Numbered from the stretch's first letter, positions 26,383 to 35,793 are shown. The stretch is 64,000 nt of DNA from DATAFF01 sp044870245 (GCA_044870245.1 JBIOYR010000121.1:1-64000); one strand, 5' to 3'. Numbers and translations are program-made. The notes: generated by a model from the sequence alone, not told the origin.

Positions 26383-26407
26383 CCAAATCCATTGCTGTCC
26401 GATTTGG
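26383..26407. promoter_or_regulatory. Inverted repeat in divergent promoter region
   Basis: CCAAATC, 11 bases, GATTTGG: perfect 7-bp arms between the divergent DppB-like and dehydratase genes. A further CCAAAT half-site lies at 26342. A plausible operator controlling both operons; no regulator gene is adjacent. Confidence 0.5.
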
Positions 26408-26491
26408 AGAAGGTAGAAATAGACTGGCTGGCAGCGTCAAGCTCTGCCATGAGGAGAAGGTGTCGGTTGCACAGGCTGAGCGAGCGGAACC

Positions 26492-27706
26492 ATGGCGAAG
26501 CGACGTATCGTGGATATTCGGGCCTATGTCCTGGACCAGCCGGAGGTGGGAGGCGACTACAACCGCCGTGAGCCCGGACACTGGCTCGTCGATGACCTTG
26601 TGGCGACGCCGATGTCGATCTACCCCGAATATCGTGACTCCCGCGACAGCTGGGGCATGGGCGTGCTGGGAAGCATTCTGGTCGAGATCGAAGCCGACTC
26701 GGGGGAAGTGGGATTTGCCACCGGAGCCGGTGGTGATGCGGCCTGCTACCTCATAGAACGGCATTTTCGTCGCTTTGTCGTCGGCTCGGAGCCCTATGAC
26801 ATCAATCGCATCTGGGACCAGATGTACCGCGCAAGCTCGATCTATGGGCGCAAGGGCCATGCTCTCGCCGCCCTGAGCGCCGTGGATCTCGCGCTGTGGG
26901 ACCTGCTTGGCAAGATCAGACAGGAGCCGGTCTACAGGATGATCGGCGGCAAGACGCGTGAGAAACTTCGGGTCTATGCGACAGGCCCTGCCCCTGACGT
27001 CTATCGGAAGCTTGGTTTCCTCGGCACGAAGGTCCCCCTGCCGCATGGACCGGGCGATGGACCCGCAGGGTTGATCGCGAATCGGGAATTCATCGCCGAA
27101 GCGAGGGAGAAGGCTGGGCCGGACCACCTGCTGATGATCGACTGCTATCTGTCGCTTGACGTGCCCTACGCGATCGCGCTTGCCGATGCTGTTGCCGAGT
27201 TCAGGATCGACTGGATCGAGGAGCCGCTCCAGGCTGATGATTGGGAGGGCTTCAAGCAGCTGAAGGCGGCGCATCCCAAAATCAAGTGGACCACCGGCGA
27301 GCATGAATACACGCGGTATGGATTCCGCGAGCTGATCGCCAGCCGTTCTGTCGACATTCTGCAGCCTGACATGATGTGGGCCGGCGGGCTGTCCGAAGTC
27401 CTGCGGATCTGCGCAATGGCCGCGGCACACGATATTCCCGTGATCCCGCATTGCAGCGGACCCTATAGCAACCACTTGGTGATCTCACAGCCGAACTGCC
27501 CGCTTTCCGAATTCCTGATCACCAGCCCGAAAGGCGATGAGATAAGGCCGCTCTTCGGTACTCTGTTCGATGGCGAGATGCTGCCGCAGAACGGCCTGAT
27601 CGAGGTCTCGGACGAACCTGGCTGGGGCCTGCGTCTGCGTCGAGGATCAGTCGAGCTGCGGCGACCCTTTACTGTCGATACCCTATCTCTGCAAACCCAA
27701 AGCTAA
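26492..27706 (+). CDS. L-rhamnonate dehydratase-like enolase superfamily enzyme
   Basis: Mandelate-racemase subgroup enzyme, 404 aa, with several stretches typical of L-rhamnonate dehydratase: TPMSIYPEYRDSR, MYRASSIYGRKG, KVPLPHGPGDG, MIDCYLSLDVPY, WIEEPLQADD, TTGEHEYTRYGFRELI and VIPHCSGPYSNH. Metal ligands are the Asp of IDCY, the Glu of IEEP and the Glu of GEHE; the His of VIPHC is the likely general acid/base. It would dehydrate an acid sugar to a 2-keto-3-deoxy acid. No rhamnose genes surround it, so the true substrate may be another acid sugar. It heads a three-gene rightward unit. Confidence 0.82.
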   Translation: MAKRRIVDIRAYVLDQPEVGGDYNRREPGHWLVDDLVATPMSIYPEYRDSRDSWGMGVLGSILVEIEADSGEVGFATGAGGDAACYLIERHFRRFVVGSEPYDINRIWDQMYRASSIYGRKGHALAALSAVDLALWDLLGKIRQEPVYRMIGGKTREKLRVYATGPAPDVYRKLGFLGTKVPLPHGPGDGPAGLIANREFIAEAREKAGPDHLLMIDCYLSLDVPYAIALADAVAEFRIDWIEEPLQADDWEGFKQLKAAHPKIKWTTGEHEYTRYGFRELIASRSVDILQPDMMWAGGLSEVLRICAMAAAHDIPVIPHCSGPYSNHLVISQPNCPLSEFLITSPKGDEIRPLFGTLFDGEMLPQNGLIEVSDEPGWGLRLRRGSVELRRPFTVDTLSLQTQS

Positions 27707-27744
27707 AGGGCTCCGGCCTCGCAGGCCCTCAGGGAGAAGGCGCG

Positions 27745-28473
27745 ATGACTGCGAAATACGACATCATCGGAAACAACTATGCGGAGCTTCGCAAGCCTGA
27801 TCTGCGGATTGCCAGGATCATCGAAAGCGCACTCGGGTCGGCGGCAACCATCCTGAACGTTGGCGCAGGCACCGGTTCCTACGAACCGGCTGATCGATGC
27901 CTGACCGCTGTCGAGCCTTCGCGCGAGATGATCCGAAACCGCAGTCCGGCGGCGGCAAGGGCAATTCAGGCCAGCGCCGACGATCTGCCATTCGAGGACA
28001 AGAGTTTCGACGCATCGATGGCGATCCTGACCATTCATCATTGGCCTGACAAGGAGGCAGGCTTGCGCGAGATGCGCCGCGTAACGCGCGGTCGGATCGT
28101 CCTGCTCACATTCGATCCGTCAAGCCGGCCATGGCTGACCGACTATCTTCCCGAATTGGCGGCGTTGGACGAGGCGCAGATGCCAATGATGTCCGACTAC
28201 GAACGATGGTTGGGGTCTGTGCAGATCACACCGGTTCTGGTGCCGCACGATTGCAGCGATGGATTTCTCTATGCCTACTGGCGCCGGCCCGCAGCCTATC
28301 TTGATCCATATATCCGGTCCGGTAGTTCGTCCTTCTGGGCCATCAGCAACGCCGAGGCGGGTTTGCAAAAGCTGAGGCGGGATCTTGAAACTGGCGAGTG
28401 GAAGCGCCGCTATGCCGACCTGCTCACTCTTGACGAATATGATGCAGGATACCGGCTCGTCATCACGGAGTGA
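27745..28473 (+). CDS. Class I SAM-dependent methyltransferase
   Basis: Methyltransferase-11-type domain: motif I ILNVGAGTGSY (residues 37-47), acidic residue after motif I in TAVEPS, ADDLPFEDKSFDASMAILTIHHW (motifs II/III) and MRRVTRGRIVLLTF. Length 242 suits a small-molecule methyltransferase. It has a good GGGAGAAGG site and lies 38 bp after the dehydratase gene, so is probably cotranscribed. Substrate unknown. Confidence 0.85.
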   Translation: MTAKYDIIGNNYAELRKPDLRIARIIESALGSAATILNVGAGTGSYEPADRCLTAVEPSREMIRNRSPAAARAIQASADDLPFEDKSFDASMAILTIHHWPDKEAGLREMRRVTRGRIVLLTFDPSSRPWLTDYLPELAALDEAQMPMMSDYERWLGSVQITPVLVPHDCSDGFLYAYWRRPAAYLDPYIRSGSSSFWAISNAEAGLQKLRRDLETGEWKRRYADLLTLDEYDAGYRLVITE

Positions 28474-28574
28474 TCCGCAAACGATGGTCTCGCGCATGGG
28501 GCCGCGATTTGCGATCGCAAGCACCTTGGTCTAAATCGCTGTGGCTGGAATCGCTCGGCAAGAAGGGTTCAATC

Positions 28575-29531
28575 ATGTCCGCAGTCCTGACCGTCCCACC
28601 CAAGCATGGCCATCGAAGTCTCCTATTCTCGGAGGTTGTCACCGATCTGGATGCCCTGCGAGCAGACATCGCGTTCCTCGGCATTCCTTACGGGAAAGCC
28701 TACTCGGTCGACGACATCAGCAACGACCAGACCAATGCACCGACAGCGATCCGACAGGCCAGTGATCGGACACTGCGCTCTATCGAGCGATACGACTACG
28801 ACATCGGTGGGCCGCTCCATATGGGGCGAAATCTGCGGATCGTCGACTGCGGTGATGTCGCTGCCGATCTCCATGACTTCGGCAACTACACTGCCAAAGC
28901 CGAGTTGGCGGTGCGCAAAATCCTTGCCGCCGGTGCCATGCCGATCGTCCTCGGAGGTGATCATGCGATCCCGATTCCAGTCTTCAAGGCGCTGGACCAG
29001 CATGGTCCAATCACCCTTGTTCAGATCGATGCCCATATCGATTGGCGCGACGATGTAAACGGCGTGCGCGAGGGTCTTTCAAGCCCGATCCGGCGTGCAT
29101 CCGAAATGCCGCACATAGATCAGATCTTTCAGATTGGAATGCGCTCCGCCGGCAGCGCGCGCACGGAAGAGGTGGAAGCCGCAGCAGCATATGGTGCACA
29201 TATCATTTCCGCCTGGGAGTTGCATGACATCGGAATGGATGCCGTCCTGCAACGAATCCCCGATGCCGGCCGGTATTACATCACGATCGATGCGGACGGA
29301 ATGGATCCCTCGGTGATGCCGGCGGTGGCCGGTCCGGCTCCTGGTGGTCTCACATTCCATCAGGCTCGCAAACTGATTCACGGCCTCGTGCGAAAGGGCC
29401 GCGTCGTCGGAATGGACATCGTCGAAATAACACCGAGGCTTGATGTGAATCGAATAACCGCGATCACCGCCGGTCGGCTGATCGTAAACTTGATCGGCGC
29501 CGCAGCGGCAGCAGGTTATTTCGATCAATGA
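28575..29531 (+). CDS. Agmatinase/ureohydrolase-family protein
   Basis: Binuclear-manganese ureohydrolase (arginase, agmatinase, guanidinobutyrase family). Metal motifs: GGDHAIPIP (His), DAHIDWRDD (Asp-His-Asp) and IDADGMDPS (DxD). The ATG at 28575 has an AAGAAGGG site; a frame extends 35 codons upstream but is not conserved-looking. About 318 residues, normal length. Its presence in this unit points to a guanidino group on the substrate, or to guanidine-type release of urea (inference). The exact substrate cannot be read from the sequence. Confidence 0.85.
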   Translation: MSAVLTVPPKHGHRSLLFSEVVTDLDALRADIAFLGIPYGKAYSVDDISNDQTNAPTAIRQASDRTLRSIERYDYDIGGPLHMGRNLRIVDCGDVAADLHDFGNYTAKAELAVRKILAAGAMPIVLGGDHAIPIPVFKALDQHGPITLVQIDAHIDWRDDVNGVREGLSSPIRRASEMPHIDQIFQIGMRSAGSARTEEVEAAAAYGAHIISAWELHDIGMDAVLQRIPDAGRYYITIDADGMDPSVMPAVAGPAPGGLTFHQARKLIHGLVRKGRVVGMDIVEITPRLDVNRITAITAGRLIVNLIGAAAAAGYFDQ

Positions 29532-29627
29532 TCCGCGCAAGTTGTGGGCAAGCGCTGCGACGCCCTGCTTGCAAAGCCGATCTCGGAACGGATATATGTG
29601 GCAAGGCGCTCGACATAAACCTGTCAT

Positions 29628-31172
29628 ATGGCAGATTTCCAACTCAAGTTCCTGATCGACGAGCAAACGGCGGAGCATTTGTGGGCTCGCGCCGACGCGC
29701 TGAAATTAGCCCGTGGGCGACGCAAGAAGAGAAGGCTAAGGAGCCTCTATCTGGACACTCCCGAACATGCGCTGCAACGGGCAGGTATCGAACTTCGGTT
29801 GCAGCATGACGGGCGGCGTTGGGTCCAGTTTGTCGCGGTGAGGTCGCGGTCGCATAGCGGTCTTACGCGCACCAGCGAGCTGGAAAGCAAGGCCCCGGGC
29901 GGGCGGCTTTCTCTCGATGCCATTCCGGACAATTCCATTCGAGAGATGGTCATCGGCTCCGTCAATGGCTCGTCACTTCACCTGATTTGCGAGACGGTGC
30001 TCGCGCGCTCTGCCGGTGAGCTGGTCCTCGAACGCGGTACTCGAGCCGAACTTGCCATCTCGAGCAGCGAGATCCGTGCGGCAGATCGCTCGGTGGTGTT
30101 GCGCGAGGCAGAGATTGGGTTGATCGAAGGTGCTCCGAGCGACCTGTTCGATATGGCTCGAGCTCTGTTTCCCGAAGGACACTTCCGGTTTTCCCGGCTT
30201 TCCGCTGCAGCGCGCGGATATCGTCTGGCCACTGAGGACCGGATCGATGACCCGCTTGCCCCACGAACGGCTGAGATCGTTTCACTCAATCCCGCTCAGA
30301 CGAGCGAACAGGCGGCGCGCGCGATACTGCGCGAGTGTCTCGATCAAGTCGCCACCAATATGGCCGTGGTGCAGCAGCTCGACGATCCGGAGGGACCCCA
30401 CCAGTTGCGTGTCGGACTGCGGCGTCTCAGAAGCGCGTTTGCGATTTTCTCGCCAGCCTTCGAAGGCCCGGAATTGGTGCGGCTTGGAGAAGAAGCCCGC
30501 TGGCTTGGCCGGGAGGTCGGAAGGCTTCGCGACATCGAGGTCGTGACGAACGAGATCGTCCAGCGAGAGGCACAAGCGTATTCGCAGCAAACCGGATTCT
30601 CGGCTTTGCAAACGATCCTCGAGGGCGAGGTCGCGGAACGCCGCGAGCACCTGCGCCACCTACTCGCCGAAACCCGCAGCCAGGCCTTCATCATGGATCT
30701 GGCTCGCTTCGTCGAGATGCGTGGCTGGCTCGTTGCCGAGGATATGACGCAGACCGAGCGGCTGGCGGTGCCGGTCATGGAGTTTGCCGACGAGGCGCTG
30801 AGCCGGACCTGGAAGAAAACCAGGAAGCGTGCCCACCATCTCGACGCGATGAATCAGGAGCAGCGACACGACCTGCGCAAGGCGGCGAAGAAGCTGCGCT
30901 ATGCGGTGGAGTTCTTCTCCCCTCTCTACCCCGCCAAAGGTGTCCACAGATTCCTGAGACGGCTGAAGAAGCTGCAAAAGATCTTCGGTGAAGTGAATGA
31001 TGCGGCGACGGTCAGATCTCTGCTTGACGATGATGCTCGCAGCGTCGATCCGAAGGTGGAGCGGGCGACCGGTTGGGTCATCGGCGCCAGCCAAGCGCGT
31101 GGCGAGCTCGGCTGGTCCGGGGCAAAGGATCAATGGCGAAGGTTCGAGAAGACGGAGCACTTTTGGAAGTGA
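29628..31172 (+). CDS. CYTH-CHAD domain protein
   Basis: N-terminal CYTH triphosphate-tunnel domain (about 1-200) and C-terminal CHAD helical domain (about 220-505). The CHAD part shows its repeated basic motifs HQLRVGLRRLRSAF and HDLRKAAKKLRYAVEFF, which bind polyphosphate. The CYTH signature ExExK reads DFQLK here, with the second Glu as Gln, so inorganic triphosphatase activity is uncertain. Likely role in polyphosphate or triphosphate metabolism, cytoplasmic. Stands alone; convergent with the EamA exporter. Confidence 0.9.
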   Translation: MADFQLKFLIDEQTAEHLWARADALKLARGRRKKRRLRSLYLDTPEHALQRAGIELRLQHDGRRWVQFVAVRSRSHSGLTRTSELESKAPGGRLSLDAIPDNSIREMVIGSVNGSSLHLICETVLARSAGELVLERGTRAELAISSSEIRAADRSVVLREAEIGLIEGAPSDLFDMARALFPEGHFRFSRLSAAARGYRLATEDRIDDPLAPRTAEIVSLNPAQTSEQAARAILRECLDQVATNMAVVQQLDDPEGPHQLRVGLRRLRSAFAIFSPAFEGPELVRLGEEARWLGREVGRLRDIEVVTNEIVQREAQAYSQQTGFSALQTILEGEVAERREHLRHLLAETRSQAFIMDLARFVEMRGWLVAEDMTQTERLAVPVMEFADEALSRTWKKTRKRAHHLDAMNQEQRHDLRKAAKKLRYAVEFFSPLYPAKGVHRFLRRLKKLQKIFGEVNDAATVRSLLDDDARSVDPKVERATGWVIGASQARGELGWSGAKDQWRRFEKTEHFWK

Positions 31173-31240
31173 CCTCGATCGTCGGGTCGGGGGGAACGGC
31201 GTGTCCCGCCTCGGGGTATTTCCAAGGATCTCGGGGATCT

Positions 31241-32101
31241 TCAAGCGAAGCGTTTGGCGCCGACGACGCAAAGAACGACAAGTCCCGTAGCCGCGATCAT
31301 CGTCCAGGCGACCGGCTCGTGAAGCAGCAGGCCCGCCAACAACAGACCCAGGAAGGGCTGGAGCAATTGCAACTGCCCAACGCCGGCAATGCCGCCGAGG
31401 GCCAGTCCGCGATACCAGAAGACGAAGCCAACCAACATGCTGAAGATCGAGACGTAAGCGAGAGCGAACCAAGCCGGAGCTGCGATCCCGCCCCAGGATG
31501 CTGGCATCGTGATCAGCGCGACTGCCGCCATTGCCGGCAGCGCCAGAAGCAGAGCCCAGGAGATGACCTGCCACCCACCCAGGCTACGTGACAGCAGGGC
31601 CCCCTCGGCGTAGCCAAGGCCGCATAGCAGGATGGCCGCCACCATCAGCAGATCGCCCGTGAACGATCCTGCACCGCCGTTGAAGAAGGCAAAGCCCGTT
31701 ACCGTTGCGCCACCGAGGCCGGAGAACAGCCAGAACAACGGCTTTGGCCGCTCGCCACCGCGCAGAACGCCGAACGCGGCGGTCGCGAGCGGCAGCAGGC
31801 CGACGAAGACAATGGAATGGGCCGAGGTGATGTGCTGGAGCGCAAGGGCCGTCAACAACGGGAAGCCGACCACAACGCCAAACGCGACCACGGCCAGGGA
31901 GAGAAGATCGCCGCGCCAGGGATTCGACTGACGGCGGACCAGCAGGAGGGCGGCAGCAAGAAGTGCGGCAATCACGGCGCGGGCAGAGGTCAGAAACAAG
32001 GGCGAGAAGTCGCCAACGGCGATCCGGGTGGCCGGTAGCGAGCCACTGAAAATAATGACACCCAAAAGTCCGCTGCCCCAACCGTCCATAGCGCGATCCA
32101 T
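31241..32101 (-). CDS. DMT-superfamily (EamA) transporter
   Basis: About ten membrane helices in 286 aa, forming two EamA repeats; SGSLPATRIAVGDFSPLFLTS opens the first and YVSIFSMLVGFVFWYRGLALGG lies in the second. Probably an exporter of small metabolites or amino acids. The ATG is chosen for its MDRAMDGW start with GAGG nearby; a longer frame runs back into the regulator promoter. It is divergent from a MocR-type regulator that probably controls it. Confidence 0.88.
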   Translation of the reverse strand: MDRAMDGWGSGLLGVIIFSGSLPATRIAVGDFSPLFLTSARAVIAALLAAALLLVRRQSNPWRGDLLSLAVVAFGVVVGFPLLTALALQHITSAHSIVFVGLLPLATAAFGVLRGGERPKPLFWLFSGLGGATVTGFAFFNGGAGSFTGDLLMVAAILLCGLGYAEGALLSRSLGGWQVISWALLLALPAMAAVALITMPASWGGIAAPAWFALAYVSIFSMLVGFVFWYRGLALGGIAGVGQLQLLQPFLGLLLAGLLLHEPVAWTMIAATGLVVLCVVGAKRFA

Positions 32102-32219
32102 GCTGCCTCGCTCTTTCGGAGGGGATTTTCGTAATTTCCGTTTGTCATTGACAGAGACAATCCAGTACAATTTCGCCAAACTGTACGATATAAGAACCAA
32201 TACAATCCACGGATCACCA
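32102..32219. promoter_or_regulatory. Divergent promoter with TACAAT direct repeats
   Basis: The 118-bp gap between EamA and MocR genes holds TACAAT at 32166-32171 and again at 32201-32206 (35 bp apart), plus a GTACA...TGTAC inverted pair at 32165-32186. MocR regulators commonly bind direct repeats in such divergent gaps, so this is the likely operator. Confidence 0.55.
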
Positions 32220-33623
32220 ATGAAGAGCGGCGAATTGACGCGCACAAGCGAAGTAATGACAGCGATCCGATTGAAAGTGTCGAGCCGCGCGCTGGTGTCC
32301 GGCGATCGCTTGCCCTCGATCCGAAGCTTCGCAGCAACCCTCGGCGTGTCACCGTCCACTGTCGTCGAAGCCTATGATCGTCTTGTCGCCGAGGGCCTGA
32401 TCCGTGCCCGGCGCGGTTCCGGCTTCTACGTTGCCCGCACCGGTCTGCCGCCGATGGTGCTCGGGGAACTCGAACCGCGGCGCGACCGGGCCGTCGACCC
32501 GTTTTGGGTGTCGCGACAGTCGCTCGACGCCGATCCCACGGTCATGAAGCCCGGCTGTGGTTGGCTGCCGGCGGACTGGATGCCGAATTCCGCTCTTCGC
32601 CGCGGTTTGCGGACACTCGCGCGCGCTGAGGATGCGGTGCTCGCCGACTATGGAAGCACGCGCGGCTCGCCGATTCTGCGGCGGGCGCTGCTCTCCCGGT
32701 TTGCCGAAGAGGGCATCGAAGCCTCGCCCGACCAACTCATGCTGACGGTTTCGGGTACGCAGGCGATCGACTTGATCTGCCGCTTCCTGCTGCGGCCCGG
32801 CGACACCGTATTGGTGGACGATCCATGCTATTTCAATTTTCAGGCACTGCTTCGGGCCCACCAAGTCAGGATTGTCGGCGTGCCATACACGCCCTCAGGG
32901 CCCGATATGAGCGCTTTCGAGGCGACCCTGACCGCAGAGCGACCCCGCCTCTACATCACCAATTCCGCGCTGCATAATCCGACCGGTGCCACGCTCTCGC
33001 CGCAGACCGCCCACAAGCTCCTGAGCTCGGCCACGGCCCACGATCTTACGATCGTCGAGGACGACATCTTCGCCGATTTCGAGCCGGAGCCCTCACCGCG
33101 TCTCGCCGTGCTCGACGGGCTCGACCGGGTCATCCGAATCGGCAGCTTCTCGAAGACCCTGTCCGCCTCGATCCGCTGCGGCTACATCGCGACACGGGCC
33201 GATTGGATCGACGGGCTCGTCGACCTGCAGGTCGCGACTTGCTTTGGAGGGCCAAGCCCGGTCGCGACCGAGCTGATCGCCAGTGTTCTTGGCGGCGGAG
33301 GCTACCGCAAGCACCTGGAGGAATTGCGCCAGCGCCTGGCGCGGGCCAGGCATATGATTGCAGCGCGCCTCGCGCCCCTTGGAATCCGGCCCTGGCTCAT
33401 GCCGCGCGGTGGCTTCTATCTTTGGTGTCACCTGCCGGATGGACAGGATTCCGCTGCGCTTGCACGCAGGGCTTTGGAGGAGAGGGTGGTTCTCGCTCCG
33501 GGGAACGTGTTCAGCGTCTCTCAGACGGCCACCCGCTTCCTGCGCTTCAACGTCGCCCAGTCGTGCGACCCGCGCATGCTGGCGGTCCTGAGGCAGGCGA
33601 TGGAACTTCATGATGCCGAGTGA
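32220..33623 (+). CDS. MocR/PdxR-type GntR-aminotransferase regulator
   Basis: N-terminal GntR winged helix (residues 1-70; SIRSFAATLGVSPSTVVEAYDRL, EGLIRARRGSGFYV) fused to a class I aminotransferase-like PLP domain (about 110-467). The PLP lysine is in GSFSKTLSASIRCGY, with HNPTGATLS upstream. Such regulators use PLP-bound effectors and typically control a divergent gene, here the EamA transporter. The ATG at 32220 is chosen because the GntR domain begins there; the frame extends 64 codons further without homology. Confidence 0.92.
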   Translation: MKSGELTRTSEVMTAIRLKVSSRALVSGDRLPSIRSFAATLGVSPSTVVEAYDRLVAEGLIRARRGSGFYVARTGLPPMVLGELEPRRDRAVDPFWVSRQSLDADPTVMKPGCGWLPADWMPNSALRRGLRTLARAEDAVLADYGSTRGSPILRRALLSRFAEEGIEASPDQLMLTVSGTQAIDLICRFLLRPGDTVLVDDPCYFNFQALLRAHQVRIVGVPYTPSGPDMSAFEATLTAERPRLYITNSALHNPTGATLSPQTAHKLLSSATAHDLTIVEDDIFADFEPEPSPRLAVLDGLDRVIRIGSFSKTLSASIRCGYIATRADWIDGLVDLQVATCFGGPSPVATELIASVLGGGGYRKHLEELRQRLARARHMIAARLAPLGIRPWLMPRGGFYLWCHLPDGQDSAALARRALEERVVLAPGNVFSVSQTATRFLRFNVAQSCDPRMLAVLRQAMELHDAE

Positions 33624-33676
33624 TTTTCACAAAAGGGCATCAGTGATCGACTTCCAGTGCCTCAGCCGTTCTGCGA

Positions 33677-34684
33677 TCAATCGCGCGCGCTGCTGATTGT
33701 CCCGTTGGTCAACCGGTCTCCTTCCTCGACGGTGTGAGCGGCTTCCGTCATCAGCCACTCGCGAAAGGCGGCAATCTTCGATTTATGAACCATGTCGCTG
33801 CTGCACAGGAAGTAGTAGCCCTCGTCGGTCTCGACCTCGATATCGGAAAGCCTGGCCAGGCGACCGCTAACCAATTCGCCATGGGCGAGCAGCAATGTGG
33901 TGAAGCAGATCCCCTGCCCCTGCACGGCAGCCGCGATCATCAGATTGGCGTCGCTGAAATAGAGCGTGTCGCGGAAGGGCTTGCCGATCAATCCGCTCTT
34001 CTCGAGCCAAGCCGTCCAGTCGGGCTGATTCAGGACCTGGAGCAGCGTATGGCCGGCGAGCTCGTCGTGCGAGATCGATCGATGGTCCTTGAAAAGGCTC
34101 GGGCTGCAGACGGGGATCAGCGATTCATCGACGATCTTCTCGGCATGCATGTTCTCCCATGTGCCCTTTCCCCAACGGATCGCCACATCGATGTCCTGAC
34201 GATTGAATGCTACCGGATCGGAAGATGCGAGAAGCGTGACCTTGATATTCGGATTTTGCTCCATGAAGCCCTTGAGGCGCGGCGCGAGCCAGGAGGATGC
34301 GAACGCCGGCGCCGCATTGACACACAGCACGGCCGGCGCCGAGGGATCCGAAAGCTTGCTGCAAGCCCGCGCCATCATGTTTAGAGCTTCACTGACGGTG
34401 GCGCACAAAGCCGTCCCTTCGCGAGTCAGCTCGAGGCCGCGCGGCAGCCGACGAAACAACCGCACATCGAGGAACTCCTCGAGCTGCCGGATCTGTTGGC
34501 TGATGGCCGACTGGGTGACCAGGAGCTCCTCGGCGGCGATCGTGAAGCTGGAATGGCGCGCCGCTGCCTCGAAGGCTCGAAACAGATTGAGCGGGGGCAG
34601 CCGGCGGTTGCGCCGACTAACCCGGGGTGGAGCCGGGGACGGCCTCGTCTTGCCTTGCGGCGGCGGTGGCTTCCGATGCTCCAC
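33677..34684 (-). CDS. LysR-family regulator (GcvA-like)
   Basis: An HTH begins after a basic, Pro-rich 30-residue N-terminus: LNLFRAFEAAARHSSFTIAAEEL and TQSAISQQIRQLEEFLDVRLFRR. A substrate-binding domain follows (about 120-320). The pattern is of the GcvA/AmpR type. It lies just downstream of a luciferase-like gene on the same strand. Dyads in the promoter between that gene and the divergent SDR operon fit LysR sites, so it probably regulates both. Confidence 0.88.
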   Translation of the reverse strand: MEHRKPPPPQGKTRPSPAPPRVSRRNRRLPPLNLFRAFEAAARHSSFTIAAEELLVTQSAISQQIRQLEEFLDVRLFRRLPRGLELTREGTALCATVSEALNMMARACSKLSDPSAPAVLCVNAAPAFASSWLAPRLKGFMEQNPNIKVTLLASSDPVAFNRQDIDVAIRWGKGTWENMHAEKIVDESLIPVCSPSLFKDHRSISHDELAGHTLLQVLNQPDWTAWLEKSGLIGKPFRDTLYFSDANLMIAAAVQGQGICFTTLLLAHGELVSGRLARLSDIEVETDEGYYFLCSSDMVHKSKIAAFREWLMTEAAHTVEEGDRLTNGTISSARD

Positions 34685-34725
34685 GAGAGCTCCTGCGAGC
34701 AGGGTGCAGTTGGTCGAACCTCTCC

Positions 34726-35793
34726 CTATGCTGCATCAGAAAGGCCGCCCTGCGCCAGCACTGATCCGAGAAGCGGCAGAACATCCGCGCCGAACCGTTC
34801 CATGGATGCCAAGGTCTCGCGACGGCCAATGCCGGCGAACCCCATGAAGCAGGACAGATGACTGGGTTTCGTTGCCGCAATCTCGCTGGCAAGCCGCTCG
34901 GCACAGTCCTGCGCACCGCCGATCACCGCATTGTCCAGAAAATCGTCAAGCGGCGGTTCGTCATGGAACGGCATCAGTCGCACGAACGGGCCGTCCTTGT
35001 CGAACGTGGCACCCTTGAGATTGCGATCGGCTCGGAACAGGTTGCGGACACATTCCGCGGCATGCAATGCGTCGCTGCGCCGTTCCGTGACGTAGACGAA
35101 CCGCTGCACCGCCAGTGGCATGGTCTCTGCCGATCCGCCGCCGGCCATCCAGCCCTCGACGATCCGCCGACGCTGCTCCAGAGCAAGATCGAGCCCGCGA
35201 TGCCCGAAGCTCATGAATGGCGTGTGGCCGCCGCGCGCCGCCCGTTCGAGAACCGCCCGGTTGGTGCTGACGACATAGACTTCCGGCAGCTCCAGACCGA
35301 ACGGACGCATTGGCAGCTCGGTCGGTGGAATATGGAAGTTCCGTCCCGAATAAGCGATCGCGCCGGTCGAAAGGCCCTGCTCCAGGATGTCCCAGACCTC
35401 GAGCATGATCTCGTGCTTGCGCTCCGGGTCGACGCCGAAGCGGCTGAACTCGTAGGGCTGATAGCCGCAGCCGAGCCCCAGCACCAGCCGTCCGCCGCTC
35501 AGCAGGTCCGCGAATGCCACCTCCTGCACCAGCCTGAGCGGATTGTGAAACGGCAGCGGCAGGACAGCCGGACCCAAACGGATGCGCTTGGTCGCGGGAA
35601 TGCAGCGCGTCACCATCATCAGCGCCGCCGGGCAGATCGAGTGATTGGTGAAATGGTGCTCGGCGAACCAGGCGATGTCGAAATTGAGATCTTCGGCCAT
35701 CGTCACCATGTCGATCGAGGTCTGCACAACCGCCGCCGGCGACGTGTTGCGGTCGTATAGACCCATGAGGTTGAAGAGACCGAGCTTCACCAT
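34726..35793 (-). CDS. LLM-class flavin-dependent monooxygenase, copy 1
   Basis: Luciferase-like TIM-barrel oxygenase of 355 aa: MVKLGLFNLMGLYD, FDIAWFAEHHFTNHSICP, LVLGLGCGYQPYEFSRFG and a C-terminal ERFGADVLP. It uses reduced FMN from a separate reductase, likely the one at 43344. Clear relative of the second copy at 42254 in the same cluster (shared AEHHF, GxGYQxYEF and RFGxxVxPLL). Start set at MVKLG to match that paralogue. Divergent from the SDR-importer operon. Substrate unknown. Confidence 0.85.
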   Translation of the reverse strand: MVKLGLFNLMGLYDRNTSPAAVVQTSIDMVTMAEDLNFDIAWFAEHHFTNHSICPAALMMVTRCIPATKRIRLGPAVLPLPFHNPLRLVQEVAFADLLSGGRLVLGLGCGYQPYEFSRFGVDPERKHEIMLEVWDILEQGLSTGAIAYSGRNFHIPPTELPMRPFGLELPEVYVVSTNRAVLERAARGGHTPFMSFGHRGLDLALEQRRRIVEGWMAGGGSAETMPLAVQRFVYVTERRSDALHAAECVRNLFRADRNLKGATFDKDGPFVRLMPFHDEPPLDDFLDNAVIGGAQDCAERLASEIAATKPSHLSCFMGFAGIGRRETLASMERFGADVLPLLGSVLAQGGLSDAA

